From contig JAFTIZ010000005.1 in assembly GCA_017456645.1 (NCBI GenBank), forward strand, positions 1-64,000: a stretch of 64,000 nt of DNA, written 5' to 3'. Origin of the DNA: Oscillospiraceae bacterium (GTDB taxonomy: Bacteria > Bacillota > Clostridia > Oscillospirales > Oscillospiraceae). The position numbers were made by a program, and so were the translations under genes. The notes under the pieces were generated by a model that saw only the letters and a program-made list of their open reading frames with translations, did not search any database and was not told the origin of the DNA. This document shows, piece by piece, positions 37,217 to 46,899 of the stretch; position 1 is the first letter of the stretch, and each line of letters begins with the position of its first letter.

Positions 37217-38413
37217 ATGGATCTTTGGCGATCAATATCAGGAATGGTGGATGTTTCCCTGACAAGCGCGGATCCGGGGGCGGCTATGCAGGCGATCAAC
37301 GGGGCGAACATAGAAGTGTTCAACGCCCGTCAGGAAGGGGAATTGACCCTTCGATTTACCTTACACCGCAATGAATATCGGCAGCTGCGAGTTTTGATGG
37401 AGCGAAGAGGGGAGCGGCTGGAGTTATCTCGCAGAAGCGGTCTGTATTGGGCGATGAAGCAGGTGCTTCGGCGGCCTGTTCTGGTGCTTGGAATTGCGCT
37501 GATGCTATTTTTGACGCTGTACCTGCCATCAAGGGTGTTGTTTGTTGAGGTGGATGGAAACGTTCAAGTGCCTGCAAAGCTTGTTCTCGAAAAAGCGGAG
37601 CAATGTGGCATCGGTTTTGGTTCCGCACGGCAGGAGGTGCGCAGCGAGCGCATGAAAAACGCTCTGCTGCAGGCAATTCCGCAATTACAATGGGCAGGGA
37701 TCAACACCTACGGTTGCCGCGCGGTGATATCTGTACGTGAGCGTCCTGCGGAGGAGCAGCCCGCCGTGCAGAATGAGGTTTGCAGCATCGTAGCCGCCCG
37801 TGATGGGATAATCAAGGAAGTGACAGTAAGAAACGGAAATCGAGTCTGTCAGGTGGGGCAGGCAGTTCGAGCCGGTCAGGTGCTGATCTCCGGATACACG
37901 GATTGCGGTATCGCCATACGAGCAACCCGTGCCGAGGGGGAGGTTTTTGCCGAAACCCAGCGGCAGCTGGACACTGTTTTGCCTCTGAATTACGTTCAAA
38001 AACGTGAAATCATCCGTCAGGAGAAAAAATTCAGTCTTCTGATCGGAAAAAAACAGATAAATTTCTCCAAAGATAGTGGAATTTCTACTGCAACTTGTGA
38101 TAAAATGTATTCGGTGAATTATATCATGCTGCCCGGTGGCTTTCAGCTGCCCATCGCATGGATCACGGAAACCGTTACCATTTATGAAACGGAGTTTGTA
38201 TCCATGGATGCGGAAACGGCGCAGCCTTGGATGACACATTTCTCCGATCGGTATTTGATCGGAGCGATGAACGCCGGTCAGATCCAAAACAAATCGGAAC
38301 AGTTTTCGCAGCAGGACGACCTGTGCGTTTTACACGGCCGGTATGCCTGCGTGGAGATGATCGGAAAAACACAGCTTGAGGAGAACTTACTGCAATATGA
38401 GCAAGCAGATTGA
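37217..38413 (+). CDS. yqfD: Sporulation protein YqfD
   Basis: A 398-residue membrane protein: N-terminal cytoplasmic part, one transmembrane helix (about residues 87-107, VLVLGIALMLFLTLYLPS), then a large outer part with a FtsQ/POTRA-like start (VLFVEVDGNVQVP). IAARDGIIKEVTVRNG-type residues (VAARDGIIKEVTVRNGNRVC) and GQVLISGYTD match the family. It is required for normal sporulation in Bacillus. It overlaps phoH by 17 bases. Confidence 0.93.
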   Translation: MDLWRSISGMVDVSLTSADPGAAMQAINGANIEVFNARQEGELTLRFTLHRNEYRQLRVLMERRGERLELSRRSGLYWAMKQVLRRPVLVLGIALMLFLTLYLPSRVLFVEVDGNVQVPAKLVLEKAEQCGIGFGSARQEVRSERMKNALLQAIPQLQWAGINTYGCRAVISVRERPAEEQPAVQNEVCSIVAARDGIIKEVTVRNGNRVCQVGQAVRAGQVLISGYTDCGIAIRATRAEGEVFAETQRQLDTVLPLNYVQKREIIRQEKKFSLLIGKKQINFSKDSGISTATCDKMYSVNYIMLPGGFQLPIAWITETVTIYETEFVSMDAETAQPWMTHFSDRYLIGAMNAGQIQNKSEQFSQQDDLCVLHGRYACVEMIGKTQLEENLLQYEQAD

Positions 38414-39413
38414 ACGAAGTGTAAACGCCGAGCGCGTTGAAGATCTAATCATTGTATTCGGATCCTTTGATGAAAATATCAGACGAATCGAGGATGCGCT
38501 CTGCGTTTCCATCGTTAACCGGGGCACAGAGCTGAAGGTGACCGGTGACGAGGAGGCGGCGGACAAGGCGGTTCGCACCTTGGAAGGTTTGTTGTCGCTG
38601 GCTGCCAAGGGCGAGAGCATCGATGAGCAGCGCGTGCGCTATCTCATCACCCTTGTAAAAGAGGGCAACGATGCGCAAGTGGCGCAAATGGCCAAGGATG
38701 TGGTCTGCATCACCGCCAAGGGCAAGCCCATCAAGGCGAAGACCGTTGGTCAGCAGACCTATATGAAAGCGATCCAGAAAAATACCGTCACCATCGGCGT
38801 AGGCCCTGCAGGCACCGGCAAGACCTATCTGGCGGTAGCCGCGGCGGTTGCGGCCTTCCGTGAGCGTACGGTGAACCGCATTATTTTGACCCGGCCTGCA
38901 GTGGAAGCCGGTGAGCGGCTGGGCTTCCTGCCCGGTGATCTGCAGAATAAGGTTGATCCCTATCTGCGCCCACTTTACGATGCGCTTTACGATATGCTGG
39001 GTGCTGAGACCTTCCAGAAATATCAGGAGCGGGGCTCTATCGAGGTCGCACCGCTGGCGTATATGCGCGGTCGGACGCTGGATGACAGCTTCATCATCCT
39101 TGACGAGGCACAAAATACCACCAAAGAGCAGATGAAGATGTTCCTGACCCGTCTGGGTTTTGGCTCCAAGATCGTCATCACCGGCGACGTGACCCAGATC
39201 GATCTGCCGGACGATAAGACCTCCGGCTTGAAGGACGCGATTCGTGTTCTGGAAGGCGTCAACGATATTGCCATCTGCCGCCTGACCTCTGCGGATGTGG
39301 TGCGTCACGCCCTGGTACAGGAAATTATCAACGCCTACGAAAAGGCCGCAAATAAGACAGAAACGAAAAAGCCCGCTGCCACCCATGGAAGCCGGCCACC
39401 GAGGAAGTACTAA
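38397..39413 (+). CDS. phoH: PhoH family ATPase
   Basis: A 338-residue P-loop protein. An N-terminal KH-like part (residues 20-75) precedes the PhoH domain with Walker A GPAGTGKTYLAVAAA, RPAVEAGERLGFLPGD, Walker B FIILDEAQNTT and TGDVTQIDLP. PhoH-like proteins work with the neighbouring ybeY and era genes in RNA and ribosome metabolism. The ATG at 38397 lies inside the end of yqfD with GAGGAG about 14 bases upstream, rather far, so coupling by overlap is likely. Confidence 0.94.
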   Translation: MSKQIERSVNAERVEDLIIVFGSFDENIRRIEDALCVSIVNRGTELKVTGDEEAADKAVRTLEGLLSLAAKGESIDEQRVRYLITLVKEGNDAQVAQMAKDVVCITAKGKPIKAKTVGQQTYMKAIQKNTVTIGVGPAGTGKTYLAVAAAVAAFRERTVNRIILTRPAVEAGERLGFLPGDLQNKVDPYLRPLYDALYDMLGAETFQKYQERGSIEVAPLAYMRGRTLDDSFIILDEAQNTTKEQMKMFLTRLGFGSKIVITGDVTQIDLPDDKTSGLKDAIRVLEGVNDIAICRLTSADVVRHALVQEIINAYEKAANKTETKKPAATHGSRPPRKY

Positions 39414-39414
39414 T

Positions 39415-39918
39415 ATGAATGATTTGAAGATTAATATGACGTTTGACGGCTTTTCTCTGAAAAAGCCCTTCATCAGCCCTGTCATTAAGCGCTGCATCCG
39501 GCAGACCCTTGCGGCGGAAGGCATTACCGTGCCCTGCGAGATCAATGTTCTGGTGACCAACGATCAGGGTATCCAGACCATCAATCTGGCCAGCCGCAAT
39601 ATCAATAAGCCTACGGATGTGCTGAGCTTTCCTATGTTTGAGCTGGAGGCCGGCAATCCGCCTTCAGATTGGGAAGACTACTTAGATCCGGATACCGGAT
39701 TGTGCCCGCTGGGCGATATGTGCATCAGTCTGGAACGTGCCTGCGCCCAGGCAAAGGAATTCGGCCACAGCGAGAAGAGGGAAGTGGGCTACCTGACGAT
39801 CCACTCCATGCTGCATCTGTTGGGCTATGACCATCTGGACGAAGGCCCACAGAAGGCACAAATGCGCGCACGGGAGGAAGCCATTGCCGCTTCCATTCCC
39901 GGAATGACCAGAGAATAA
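39415..39918 (+). CDS. ybeY: Endoribonuclease/rRNA maturation factor YbeY
   Basis: A 167-residue metalloprotein with the zinc triad HSMLHLLGYDH (H-x3-H-x5-H) near residues 122-132 and the NKPTDVLSFPM and LGDMCISLERA blocks. YbeY is involved in 16S 3'-end maturation and 70S quality control. It starts 2 bases after phoH and lies 10 bases before era, its known partner. Confidence 0.95.
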   Translation: MNDLKINMTFDGFSLKKPFISPVIKRCIRQTLAAEGITVPCEINVLVTNDQGIQTINLASRNINKPTDVLSFPMFELEAGNPPSDWEDYLDPDTGLCPLGDMCISLERACAQAKEFGHSEKREVGYLTIHSMLHLLGYDHLDEGPQKAQMRAREEAIAASIPGMTRE

Positions 39919-39928
39919 GGAGAAACAT

Positions 39929-40816
39929 ATGAACACCAAAACCGCTATCGTTACCATTGCAGGACGTCCCAATGTGGGCAAATCTACCCTGACCAATCAT
40001 CTCGTTGGCGAGAAGATCGCTATCGTTTCCAATAAGCCTCAGACCACCCGTAACCGCATTTGCGGCATCCTGACCCGTGGACACTCCCAGTTCGTATTCG
40101 TGGATACGCCCGGCTTCCACAAGCCCAGAACCAAGCTTGGCGATTATATGGTCAACGCTGTGAAGGACTCCATTGCGGATGTGGATCTGACTGTGCTGGT
40201 GGTAGAGCCGATTCCTTCTGTGGGTACGCAGGAGCAGACTCTAATCGAGAGCATTCAAGCCAAACGCACTCCGGCTGTTCTGGCAATCAACAAGATTGAT
40301 ACCGTTGAGAAGGACAAGCTGCTGGAGGTTATTGCCGCTTATTCTGAGACCGGTGCGTTCGATGCCATTATCCCTATCTCTGCCAAGACCGGCGACGGTG
40401 TGGATCTTCTACTGGCTGAGTGTGAGAAATATGCCATCGAAAGTCCCTTCCTTTTCCCTGACGATGTGACCACCGACCAGCCCGAACGGCAGGTCATGGC
40501 GGAGATCATCCGTGAAAAAATGCTGTGGAATCTGGAAAAGGAGATCCCTCACGGCATCGCTGTTGAGATCACCACCTTTACCGAACGTGACAACGGCATC
40601 ATCGATATCGATGCCACCATTTACTGCGAAAAGGCCAGCCATAAGGGCATCATCATCGGCAAGCAGGGTGCTATGCTGAAGAAGATATCCTCTCAGGCTC
40701 GCACCGATTGTGAGCGGTTTATGGGGACTAAGGTTTATCTGACCACCTGGGTCAAGGTCAAGGAGAACTGGCGTGACAGTGACTTTATGGTGCGCAACTT
40801 CGGCTACAAGGAATAA
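39929..40816 (+). CDS. era: GTPase Era
   Basis: A 295-residue Ras-like GTPase that binds 16S rRNA in 30S assembly. G1 GRPNVGKST, G2 TTRNRICG, G3 DTPGFHKP, G4 NKID and G5 ISAKTGDG are present. The C-terminal KH domain has HKGIIIGKQGAMLKKI. AAGGAG lies before the ATG. cdd and dgkA, found between ybeY and era in Bacillus, are absent here. Confidence 0.97.
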   Translation: MNTKTAIVTIAGRPNVGKSTLTNHLVGEKIAIVSNKPQTTRNRICGILTRGHSQFVFVDTPGFHKPRTKLGDYMVNAVKDSIADVDLTVLVVEPIPSVGTQEQTLIESIQAKRTPAVLAINKIDTVEKDKLLEVIAAYSETGAFDAIIPISAKTGDGVDLLLAECEKYAIESPFLFPDDVTTDQPERQVMAEIIREKMLWNLEKEIPHGIAVEITTFTERDNGIIDIDATIYCEKASHKGIIIGKQGAMLKKISSQARTDCERFMGTKVYLTTWVKVKENWRDSDFMVRNFGYKE

Positions 40817-40871
40817 TTTCCAAGGCTAAGGCCGGCAGGTTCGACCAAAACTATCCCCGGAGGGATGGTTT

Positions 40872-41015
40872 ATGGATTCGAAAAACTATTGGCAGCTATT
40901 TTTGGAAACCGGCGCGCCGGAGCTGTATCTGATGTACAGCAACGCGCTGAAAATGGAGGAAACGCATGTACCTGAACGTTCAGGCGCTGGTGCTGAGGGT
41001 CACGGACTACAATGA
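40872..41015 (+). CDS. yqzL: YqzL-like small protein
   Basis: A 47-residue gene in the era-recO gap, with CGGAGGG 7-8 bases before its ATG. Its first 30 residues (MDSKNYWQLFLETGAPELYL, then MYSNALKMEE) match the pattern of YqzL: a Trp-x-x-F-x-x-TG-x-x-x-x-YL core. YqzL is encoded at exactly this place between era and recO in Bacillus; its function is unknown. The last 16 codons overlap recO in another frame. Confidence 0.75.
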   Translation: MDSKNYWQLFLETGAPELYLMYSNALKMEETHVPERSGAGAEGHGLQ

Positions 41016-41706
41016 TCGGGATGCTTTGCTGACGCTGCTGACCCGTGAGCACGGAAAACTGACCGTGAAGGCCCGGGGGCTGCGCCGGAAAAACAGCCCG
41101 CTGGTGGCACCCTGTCAGCTTCTAAGCTACAGCGATTTTACGCTATTTGAATATCGGGGCATGTACACCATCAATGAGGCAGCCTCCCTTGAACTGTTTT
41201 CCGATCTGCGTCGGGATCTGACCAAGCTGTCGCTGGGCACTTATTTTGCTCAGTCCGCCGCGGTGATAGCTCAGGAAGATTTGCCGAATCCGGAGCTTTT
41301 GTCGCTGGTATTAAACTGTCTGTATGCCTTGTCAAAGCTGGATCTGCCTCAAAGTCAGGTCAAAGCTGTGTACGAGCTGCGCGCAGCTTGCATTGCCGGC
41401 TACACACCGGATCTGTTCGGCTGTCGGGTTTGCGGAAATCAAGAGCCTGCGTTTTTTGACCTGTCCGGCGGTGCGCTGCTGTGTGCCAACTGTCGGGGGA
41501 ACGCATCCGGAATCCGCCTTCCCGTCGGCGCGGGTATGCTTGATGCTATGCGCTACATTACTTACTGCGATGGACAAAAGCTGTTTGCCTTTAAAATCGG
41601 GGAGGACACGCTGACTCAGCTGTCATCTCTGACGGAGGCTTATCTGACAACACAACTGGAGCAGGGATTTTCCACCTTGGATTTTTACAAATCCCTGCTG
41701 ATTTAG
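40966..41706 (+). CDS. recO: DNA repair protein RecO
   Basis: A 246-residue RecO: N-terminal OB fold (VQALVLRVTDYNDRDALLTLLTREHGK), helical bundle, and a zinc site CRVCGN...CANC near residues 153-178. RecO with RecR loads RecA on SSB-coated DNA. GGAGG (within the end of yqzL) precedes the ATG. It lies 8 bases before mutS2. Confidence 0.94.
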   Translation: MYLNVQALVLRVTDYNDRDALLTLLTREHGKLTVKARGLRRKNSPLVAPCQLLSYSDFTLFEYRGMYTINEAASLELFSDLRRDLTKLSLGTYFAQSAAVIAQEDLPNPELLSLVLNCLYALSKLDLPQSQVKAVYELRAACIAGYTPDLFGCRVCGNQEPAFFDLSGGALLCANCRGNASGIRLPVGAGMLDAMRYITYCDGQKLFAFKIGEDTLTQLSSLTEAYLTTQLEQGFSTLDFYKSLLI

Positions 41707-41714
41707 GAGTAAAT

Positions 41715-44093
41715 ATGTCTGAATTGTACGAAAAATCCCTATATAAGCTGGAACTGGATCAGGTTCTGCTGCTGCTTGCCGAATGCGCCGGCAGCGGTGA
41801 AGGCAAGGAGCGCTGCAAGGCGCTGCGGCCGGTATCTGATCTGGAAGAGGTGCGTTCTTTGCTGGCGGAAACCACCGCTGCATCTGACCTTTGCATCAAG
41901 AAGGGCAATCCCAGCTTTGCGGATGTTAAGGATGTTTCTGCCTCTCTGGAGCGAGCGGATCGGGGCGGCAGCCTGCAGCCCAAGGAACTTTTGAGCATTG
42001 CCGGCGTTCTGCGCAGCGCGCGTACCGTCCGCAGCTATATTTCCGAGGACGATCAGAAAACTGTCCTTACACCCCTGTTTAACGCCCTGACCCCCAATAA
42101 ATATCTGGAAGACCGCATTTTCGGCGCGATCCTATCAGAAGAAGAGATCGCTGACAATGCCAGCCCTGCGCTGGCAGATATCCGCCGGCATATGCGCGTG
42201 CAGGCCGCCAAGATCCGTGACAGTCTGCAAAAGATCATTTCTTCTCCATCCTACAGTAAATTCCTTCGGGAGCCCATTATCACCATTCGGGACGGCCGGT
42301 ATGTTGTTCCGGTGAAATCCGAGTGCCGTGGTGACGTTCCGGGTCTTGTCCATGACGTATCCGCCAGCGGCGGCACCTATTTCATTGAGCCTATGTCTGC
42401 GGTGAATGCAAACAATGCCCTGCGTGAGCTGGAACTGAAGGAAAAGAAGGAGATCGAGCGCATCCTTGCGGAGCTTTCTGCGGAAGCTGCTGCCCACCGT
42501 GACGATATCGAGCAGAGCTTTGATATGCTGGTTCGTCTGGACGTGATCTTCGCAAAGGCGCGCCTTGGCTATCGTATGAACGCTTGGGAGCCTGTCATGA
42601 ACGATCAGGGTAGGGTAGAGTTGCGCAATGCACGGCATCCTTTGATCGATCCAAAGACGGTTGTACCCACCTCCATGCGCCTTGGAACGGATTTCGACAC
42701 CATGATCATCACCGGCCCCAACACCGGCGGCAAAACGGTCACGTTGAAAACCGTGGGCTTGCTGACCCTGATGGCAGAGTGCGGCTTGCACGTGCCGGCA
42801 GGGGACGGAAGCCAGCTGTCAACCTTTGACGCCATTCTCGCAGATATCGGCGATGAACAATCCATCGCCCAGAGCCTGTCTACCTTCTCCAGCCATATGC
42901 GCACCATCGTTGACGTGGTAGAGCAATGCGATGACCGGACGCTGGTTCTGTTTGACGAACTTGGTGCCGGCACAGATCCTGCCGAGGGCGCTGCTCTTGC
43001 CATGGCGATCATCGAATTCTGCCGTAAAATGGGCAGCCGTGTGGTTGCGACCACTCACTATGCCGAGCTGAAGCTCTACGCCATGCAGACCAAGGGTGTG
43101 ATCAACGCCTCCTGCGAATTTGACGTGGAAACACTGCGTCCCACCTATAAGCTGCTGATCGGCATTCCCGGTAAATCCAACGCCTTTGCCATTTCCAGAA
43201 AGCTGGGCCTTTCCGAGGATATTTTGAAAGAGGCCAATGATCTGGTGGGAAAGAGCGACAAGGACTTTGAGGATGTGCTTTCTCAGCTTGAGCAGCAGCG
43301 CCAGCAGATGGAGGCTGCCCGCGTGGAAGCCGAACGCCTGCGCCGTGAGACCGCAAAGATCAAGGAACAGAGCGAGGAATATCACGCCCAGCTTCGCAAG
43401 GAAAAAGAACGTGCTATGGAGGCCGCCCGCCGTGAAGCCCAGGAGATCATCGAGGATGCACGCCGTGAGGCCAATGCCGCGTCTGAGGAGATCAAGGCCA
43501 TCAAAAAGCAGCTATCTGATTCTGCCGACACCAGCAATATCAACCAGCGGCAGGCTGAGCTTCGTCGCAATCTGAACGATGCCCAGAGCCGTATTCGCGC
43601 CCAACAGCCCCAGATTCAGCGTCCTGAGCCTACTAGAGAGATTCTGGTTGGTGATACAGTTGAACTGCTGAAGCTGGGCACGAAAGCCAGCGTTATTGCC
43701 ATCAACAAGGACGGCACATATCAACTGCAGGCCGGCATTCTGAAGATGACCGCCAAAAATGATGAGATCTACCTTCTTGAGCAGGATAATCCCTACAAAG
43801 AAAAGCACGTTCGTCCCGCCCATTCCGGTCGGGAAATGAAGGCTACAGCCATGGCCAGCGAGATCGACCTTCGCGGCATGGATACCATCGAGGCGGTATG
43901 CGTACTGGAGCGCTACATGGATGAAGCCATGCGTTCCAACCTGCAAACCGTGCGGATTATCCACGGTAAGGGTACCGGTGCGGTTCGTGCTGCGGTGCAT
44001 CAGGCGCTGAAAAAGAATAAGTTCGTCAAAAAATTCCGTCTCGGTCAGTACGGCGAAGGCGAGGACGGCGTAACAATTGCGGAATTCCGTTGA
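41715..44093 (+). CDS. mutS2: MutS2 family ATPase/endonuclease
   Basis: A 792-residue MutS2. There is no mismatch-recognition domain; the helical core (residues 1-310) is followed by the ATPase with GPNTGGKTVTLKT, FDELGAGTDPAEGAALA and TTHYAELK. A long charged coiled coil (about 515-620) and a C-terminal Smr domain (IDLRGMDTIEAVCVLERYMD, HGKGTGAVRAAVHQ) complete it. Members suppress homologous recombination and, in Bacillus, act on collided ribosomes. GGAG lies before the ATG. Confidence 0.96.
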   Translation: MSELYEKSLYKLELDQVLLLLAECAGSGEGKERCKALRPVSDLEEVRSLLAETTAASDLCIKKGNPSFADVKDVSASLERADRGGSLQPKELLSIAGVLRSARTVRSYISEDDQKTVLTPLFNALTPNKYLEDRIFGAILSEEEIADNASPALADIRRHMRVQAAKIRDSLQKIISSPSYSKFLREPIITIRDGRYVVPVKSECRGDVPGLVHDVSASGGTYFIEPMSAVNANNALRELELKEKKEIERILAELSAEAAAHRDDIEQSFDMLVRLDVIFAKARLGYRMNAWEPVMNDQGRVELRNARHPLIDPKTVVPTSMRLGTDFDTMIITGPNTGGKTVTLKTVGLLTLMAECGLHVPAGDGSQLSTFDAILADIGDEQSIAQSLSTFSSHMRTIVDVVEQCDDRTLVLFDELGAGTDPAEGAALAMAIIEFCRKMGSRVVATTHYAELKLYAMQTKGVINASCEFDVETLRPTYKLLIGIPGKSNAFAISRKLGLSEDILKEANDLVGKSDKDFEDVLSQLEQQRQQMEAARVEAERLRRETAKIKEQSEEYHAQLRKEKERAMEAARREAQEIIEDARREANAASEEIKAIKKQLSDSADTSNINQRQAELRRNLNDAQSRIRAQQPQIQRPEPTREILVGDTVELLKLGTKASVIAINKDGTYQLQAGILKMTAKNDEIYLLEQDNPYKEKHVRPAHSGREMKATAMASEIDLRGMDTIEAVCVLERYMDEAMRSNLQTVRIIHGKGTGAVRAAVHQALKKNKFVKKFRLGQYGEGEDGVTIAEFR

Positions 44094-44100
44094 TTTTTTG

Positions 44101-44128
44101 TTGACTTTTCGTTTAATTTTGATAAGAT
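44101..44128 (+). promoter_or_regulatory. Promoter for the HPr gene
   Basis: TTGACT (44101-44106), a 16-base spacer and TAAGAT (44123-44128). Confidence 0.6.
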
Positions 44129-44184
44129 ATTAGATAGAACGTCGCAGCCTCATGTCCTAGGGCTGTGCATAAGGAGTGTATCGT

Positions 44185-44445
44185 ATGTTCAATAAAGAAA
44201 TCGTCGTCCGCTGTGAGTCCGGCCTGCACAACCGTCAGGCTACATATTTCGTTCAGAAGGCTAACGAGTTCACCAGCAGCATCTGGATCGAATCCGACAA
44301 TCGCAAGATGAACGCCAAGAGCCTGCTGGGCATCATGTCTCTGGGCATCGTCACCGGCGCTACTGTGACTGTGTCCGCTATGGGTCCTGACGCTGAGGCT
44401 GCCGTCACCGCTCTGGAAGCTCTGCTTCAGCGGGATGTTTACTGA
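44185..44445 (+). CDS. HPr family phosphocarrier protein
   Basis: An 86-residue HPr. The phosphorylatable His15 lies in SGLHNRQAT, where the usual GLHARPA is changed to HNRQA; the regulatory Ser46 lies in MNAKSLLGIMSLG. With both sites kept, it can in principle serve the PTS and the HPr kinase/CcpA pathway, but the altered active-site loop suggests a specialised paralogue. GGAG precedes the ATG at 44185. It has its own promoter and terminator; no ptsI is adjacent. Confidence 0.88.
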   Translation: MFNKEIVVRCESGLHNRQATYFVQKANEFTSSIWIESDNRKMNAKSLLGIMSLGIVTGATVTVSAMGPDAEAAVTALEALLQRDVY

Positions 44446-44460
44446 TTGAAAATCTGATCT

Positions 44461-44488
44461 CCGCCTCAGTGCCCTGGCATTGAGGCGG
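44461..44488 (+). terminator. Terminator after the HPr gene
   Basis: A stem CCGCCTCAGTGCC paired with GGCATTGAGGCGG (G-U included), followed by TTTCTTTT. Confidence 0.75.
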
Positions 44489-44506
44489 TTTCTTTTAGGT
44501 GGTTGT

Positions 44507-46327
44507 ATGACCTTTGATGAACTGAAAGATATAGCACTCAGCCTTCCCTTCGAACCCGGTGTGTATATCATGCGGGATAAGACCGATAAGGTCATCTATG
44601 TGGGCAAGGCAAAAAAACTAAAGAATCGGGTGAGTCAATATTTTCAGGACACCGCGTCCCACACGCCGAAGACCCGTCTAATGGTCAGCAAGATCGATCA
44701 TTTTGATGTAATCGTTGCCGCTTCTGAGTTTGAGGCGCTGGTGCTGGAATGCTCTCTGATCAAGCGGTATCTGCCCAAATACAACATCCTTTTGAAGGAT
44801 GACAAGGGTTATCCCTACCTGCGGTTGAATATGAAGGAGGAATATCCTCGAATCACGTTAGTCAGCAAGCTGAGCAATGACGGCGCGTCCTATTACGGGC
44901 CTTTCGGCAGCCGTGGCGTGACAAACGATGTGATGGAGGCTATCCGTCTGACTCTACGGCTTCCCAATTGCAACCGGCGTTTTCCCAGAGATATCGGCAA
45001 GGATCGTCCTTGTTTGAATTATCACATGGGGCAATGTGACGGCTGGTGTCAGCCCAACCGAGGCCATGCTGAATACCGACGCAGAATCGAGCAGGCTCAG
45101 CAGCTGCTAAGCGGTAACTATAAGTCCGTCGCGGATGAAATCAGAACAGAAATGCTGGCCGCAGCGGAGCGGCTGGAATTTGAACTGGCGGCAAGTCTGC
45201 GAAATCGACTTAATTCCGTTGAAGCGCTTGGTCAAAAGCAACTGGTCACCGCCGGCTCTCTGGCCGACACGGATGTGATCGGCTATGCCCAGACCGAGGC
45301 CAAGGCCTGCTTTGCTGTGCTTCATTTCTCCGGCGGTAATCTGCTAGACAAGGAATACGAGGTCATGGCTGTGCCGGACGATCCGGAGGCTGCCGTTTCC
45401 TCACTGGTTAAGCAATATTATCTGAGCAGGGGAGCGGTACCCAAAATCATCCTGCTGCCCTTTGAGATTGAAGACAGCGAGCTGCTCGCCCAGCTGCTGG
45501 AGCAGCAATTCGGTTGCAAGACCAAGCTGAAAGTCCCTCAGCGGGGCGACAACGTGCGTCTTGTGGAGCTGGCGGCGAAAAACGCTCTTGAGGAAGCACA
45601 ACGGGTCACCAGCAAGGAAGAAAAGGTATCCGGAACTTTGTCGTTACTTGGCAAAATGCTGGCAATGGAACCGCCAAAACGGATTGAATCCTTTGATATT
45701 TCCAATATTTCCGGCACAGATATCGTAGGCAGTATGGTGGTGTTTCAGGATGGAAAACCACGCAAATCCGACTACAAACGGTTTAAGGTGAAGGGGCTGG
45801 ATAATCAGGACGATTACGCCTCCATGCATCAGGTGGTAAAGCGTCGTTTCGTTCATTATCAGGCTGCGGATAAGGGTTTTGAGGAAAAGCCGGATCTGCT
45901 GCTGATCGATGGTGGCGTGACCCATGCTCAGACCGCCGTGTCTGCCCTTCAGGAGCTTGGTCTTCAGATTAACGTCTTTGGTATGGTCAAGGATGATCGC
46001 CATCGTACACGGGCTCTGGTGACCCCTGAGGGCGCTGAGATCCGTATCGACAATCAGCAGGCTGTGTTTACGTTGATTGGCAATATTCAGGAAGAGACCC
46101 ACCGGTTCGCCATCACCTATCACCGGCAGCTACGCAGCAAGCGTCTGCGCTATTCTGAGTTGGATCGCATTCCCGGCATCGGCCCAAAGCGCAAGCAGGA
46201 ACTGCTGAAAACTTTCAAATCCCTTACTGCCATCGGCGAGGCTTCACTGCCGGAGCTTGAGCGGCTGCTGCCAAAGGATGCCGCCATGGCGGTATATCAG
46301 CATTTTCACAAGGAGCAAACTTTATGA
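44507..46327 (+). CDS. uvrC: Excinuclease ABC subunit C
   Basis: A 606-residue UvrC of nucleotide excision repair. The GIY-YIG nuclease is at the N-terminus (PGVYIMRDKTDKVIYVGKAKKLKNRV); the UVR motif lies around LLSGNYKSVADEI to FELAASLRNRL; the RNase H-like second nuclease has ESFDISNISGTDIVGSMVVF and LLLIDGGVTHAQTA; helix-hairpin-helix repeats end it (RIPGIGPKRKQELLKTF). The ATG at 44507 follows AGGTGG. It overlaps rsmD by 4 bases. Confidence 0.97.
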   Translation: MTFDELKDIALSLPFEPGVYIMRDKTDKVIYVGKAKKLKNRVSQYFQDTASHTPKTRLMVSKIDHFDVIVAASEFEALVLECSLIKRYLPKYNILLKDDKGYPYLRLNMKEEYPRITLVSKLSNDGASYYGPFGSRGVTNDVMEAIRLTLRLPNCNRRFPRDIGKDRPCLNYHMGQCDGWCQPNRGHAEYRRRIEQAQQLLSGNYKSVADEIRTEMLAAAERLEFELAASLRNRLNSVEALGQKQLVTAGSLADTDVIGYAQTEAKACFAVLHFSGGNLLDKEYEVMAVPDDPEAAVSSLVKQYYLSRGAVPKIILLPFEIEDSELLAQLLEQQFGCKTKLKVPQRGDNVRLVELAAKNALEEAQRVTSKEEKVSGTLSLLGKMLAMEPPKRIESFDISNISGTDIVGSMVVFQDGKPRKSDYKRFKVKGLDNQDDYASMHQVVKRRFVHYQAADKGFEEKPDLLLIDGGVTHAQTAVSALQELGLQINVFGMVKDDRHRTRALVTPEGAEIRIDNQQAVFTLIGNIQEETHRFAITYHRQLRSKRLRYSELDRIPGIGPKRKQELLKTFKSLTAIGEASLPELERLLPKDAAMAVYQHFHKEQTL

Positions 46328-46869
46328 GAGTGATCACAGGAAAGGCCAGGGGTGTGGCCCTGAAACCCCCTGACGGACTTCTGACTCGTCCCACAGCGGA
46401 TCGAGTGAAGGAGGCGCTGTTCAGCATCATCCATTTTGAGATCCCCGGCGCAAGAGTGCTGGATCTGTTTGGCGGCACCGGCCAGTTAGGAATCGAGGCG
46501 CTGAGTCGGGACGCGGCGTCGGCGGTTTTCGTAGATGAACGGGAGGATTCCTGCAAGCTGATCAAGGAGAACCTGAAGCGTACCGGCTTGGGACAAAACG
46601 CCCGTGTTGTTCGAGCGGATTATCTGAGCTTTTTAAACTCCTGTAAGGAAAAATTCGATATTATTCTACTGGATCCTCCTTATGCAGAAGTTTTTTTGGA
46701 AAATTCGCTAAAACGCATAACGGAAATTGACATTTTGCAATCTGGTGGTATAATAGTTACGGAACGCCCTTTGGGCAAGGAGCTTCCGTGGGAATTTTCC
46801 GGTTATTCTCGGTCAAAAGACTACAAGTACGGAAAAACCCTGCTAACTCTTTACAGAAAAGATAAGTAA
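46324..46869 (+). CDS. rsmD: 16S rRNA (guanine966-N2)-methyltransferase RsmD
   Basis: A 181-residue class I methyltransferase: MRVITGKARGVALKPPDG, TRPTADRVKEALFSII, SAM site VLDLFGGTGQLGIEALSR and catalytic motif LLDPPYAEV. It methylates G966 of 16S rRNA. It overlaps uvrC through ATGA. The usual neighbour coaD does not follow; a coiled-coil protein gene does. Confidence 0.94.
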   Translation: MRVITGKARGVALKPPDGLLTRPTADRVKEALFSIIHFEIPGARVLDLFGGTGQLGIEALSRDAASAVFVDEREDSCKLIKENLKRTGLGQNARVVRADYLSFLNSCKEKFDIILLDPPYAEVFLENSLKRITEIDILQSGGIIVTERPLGKELPWEFSGYSRSKDYKYGKTLLTLYRKDK

Positions 46870-46899
46870 AAATATATTACGTCAAGGAGGAAACCCCTA

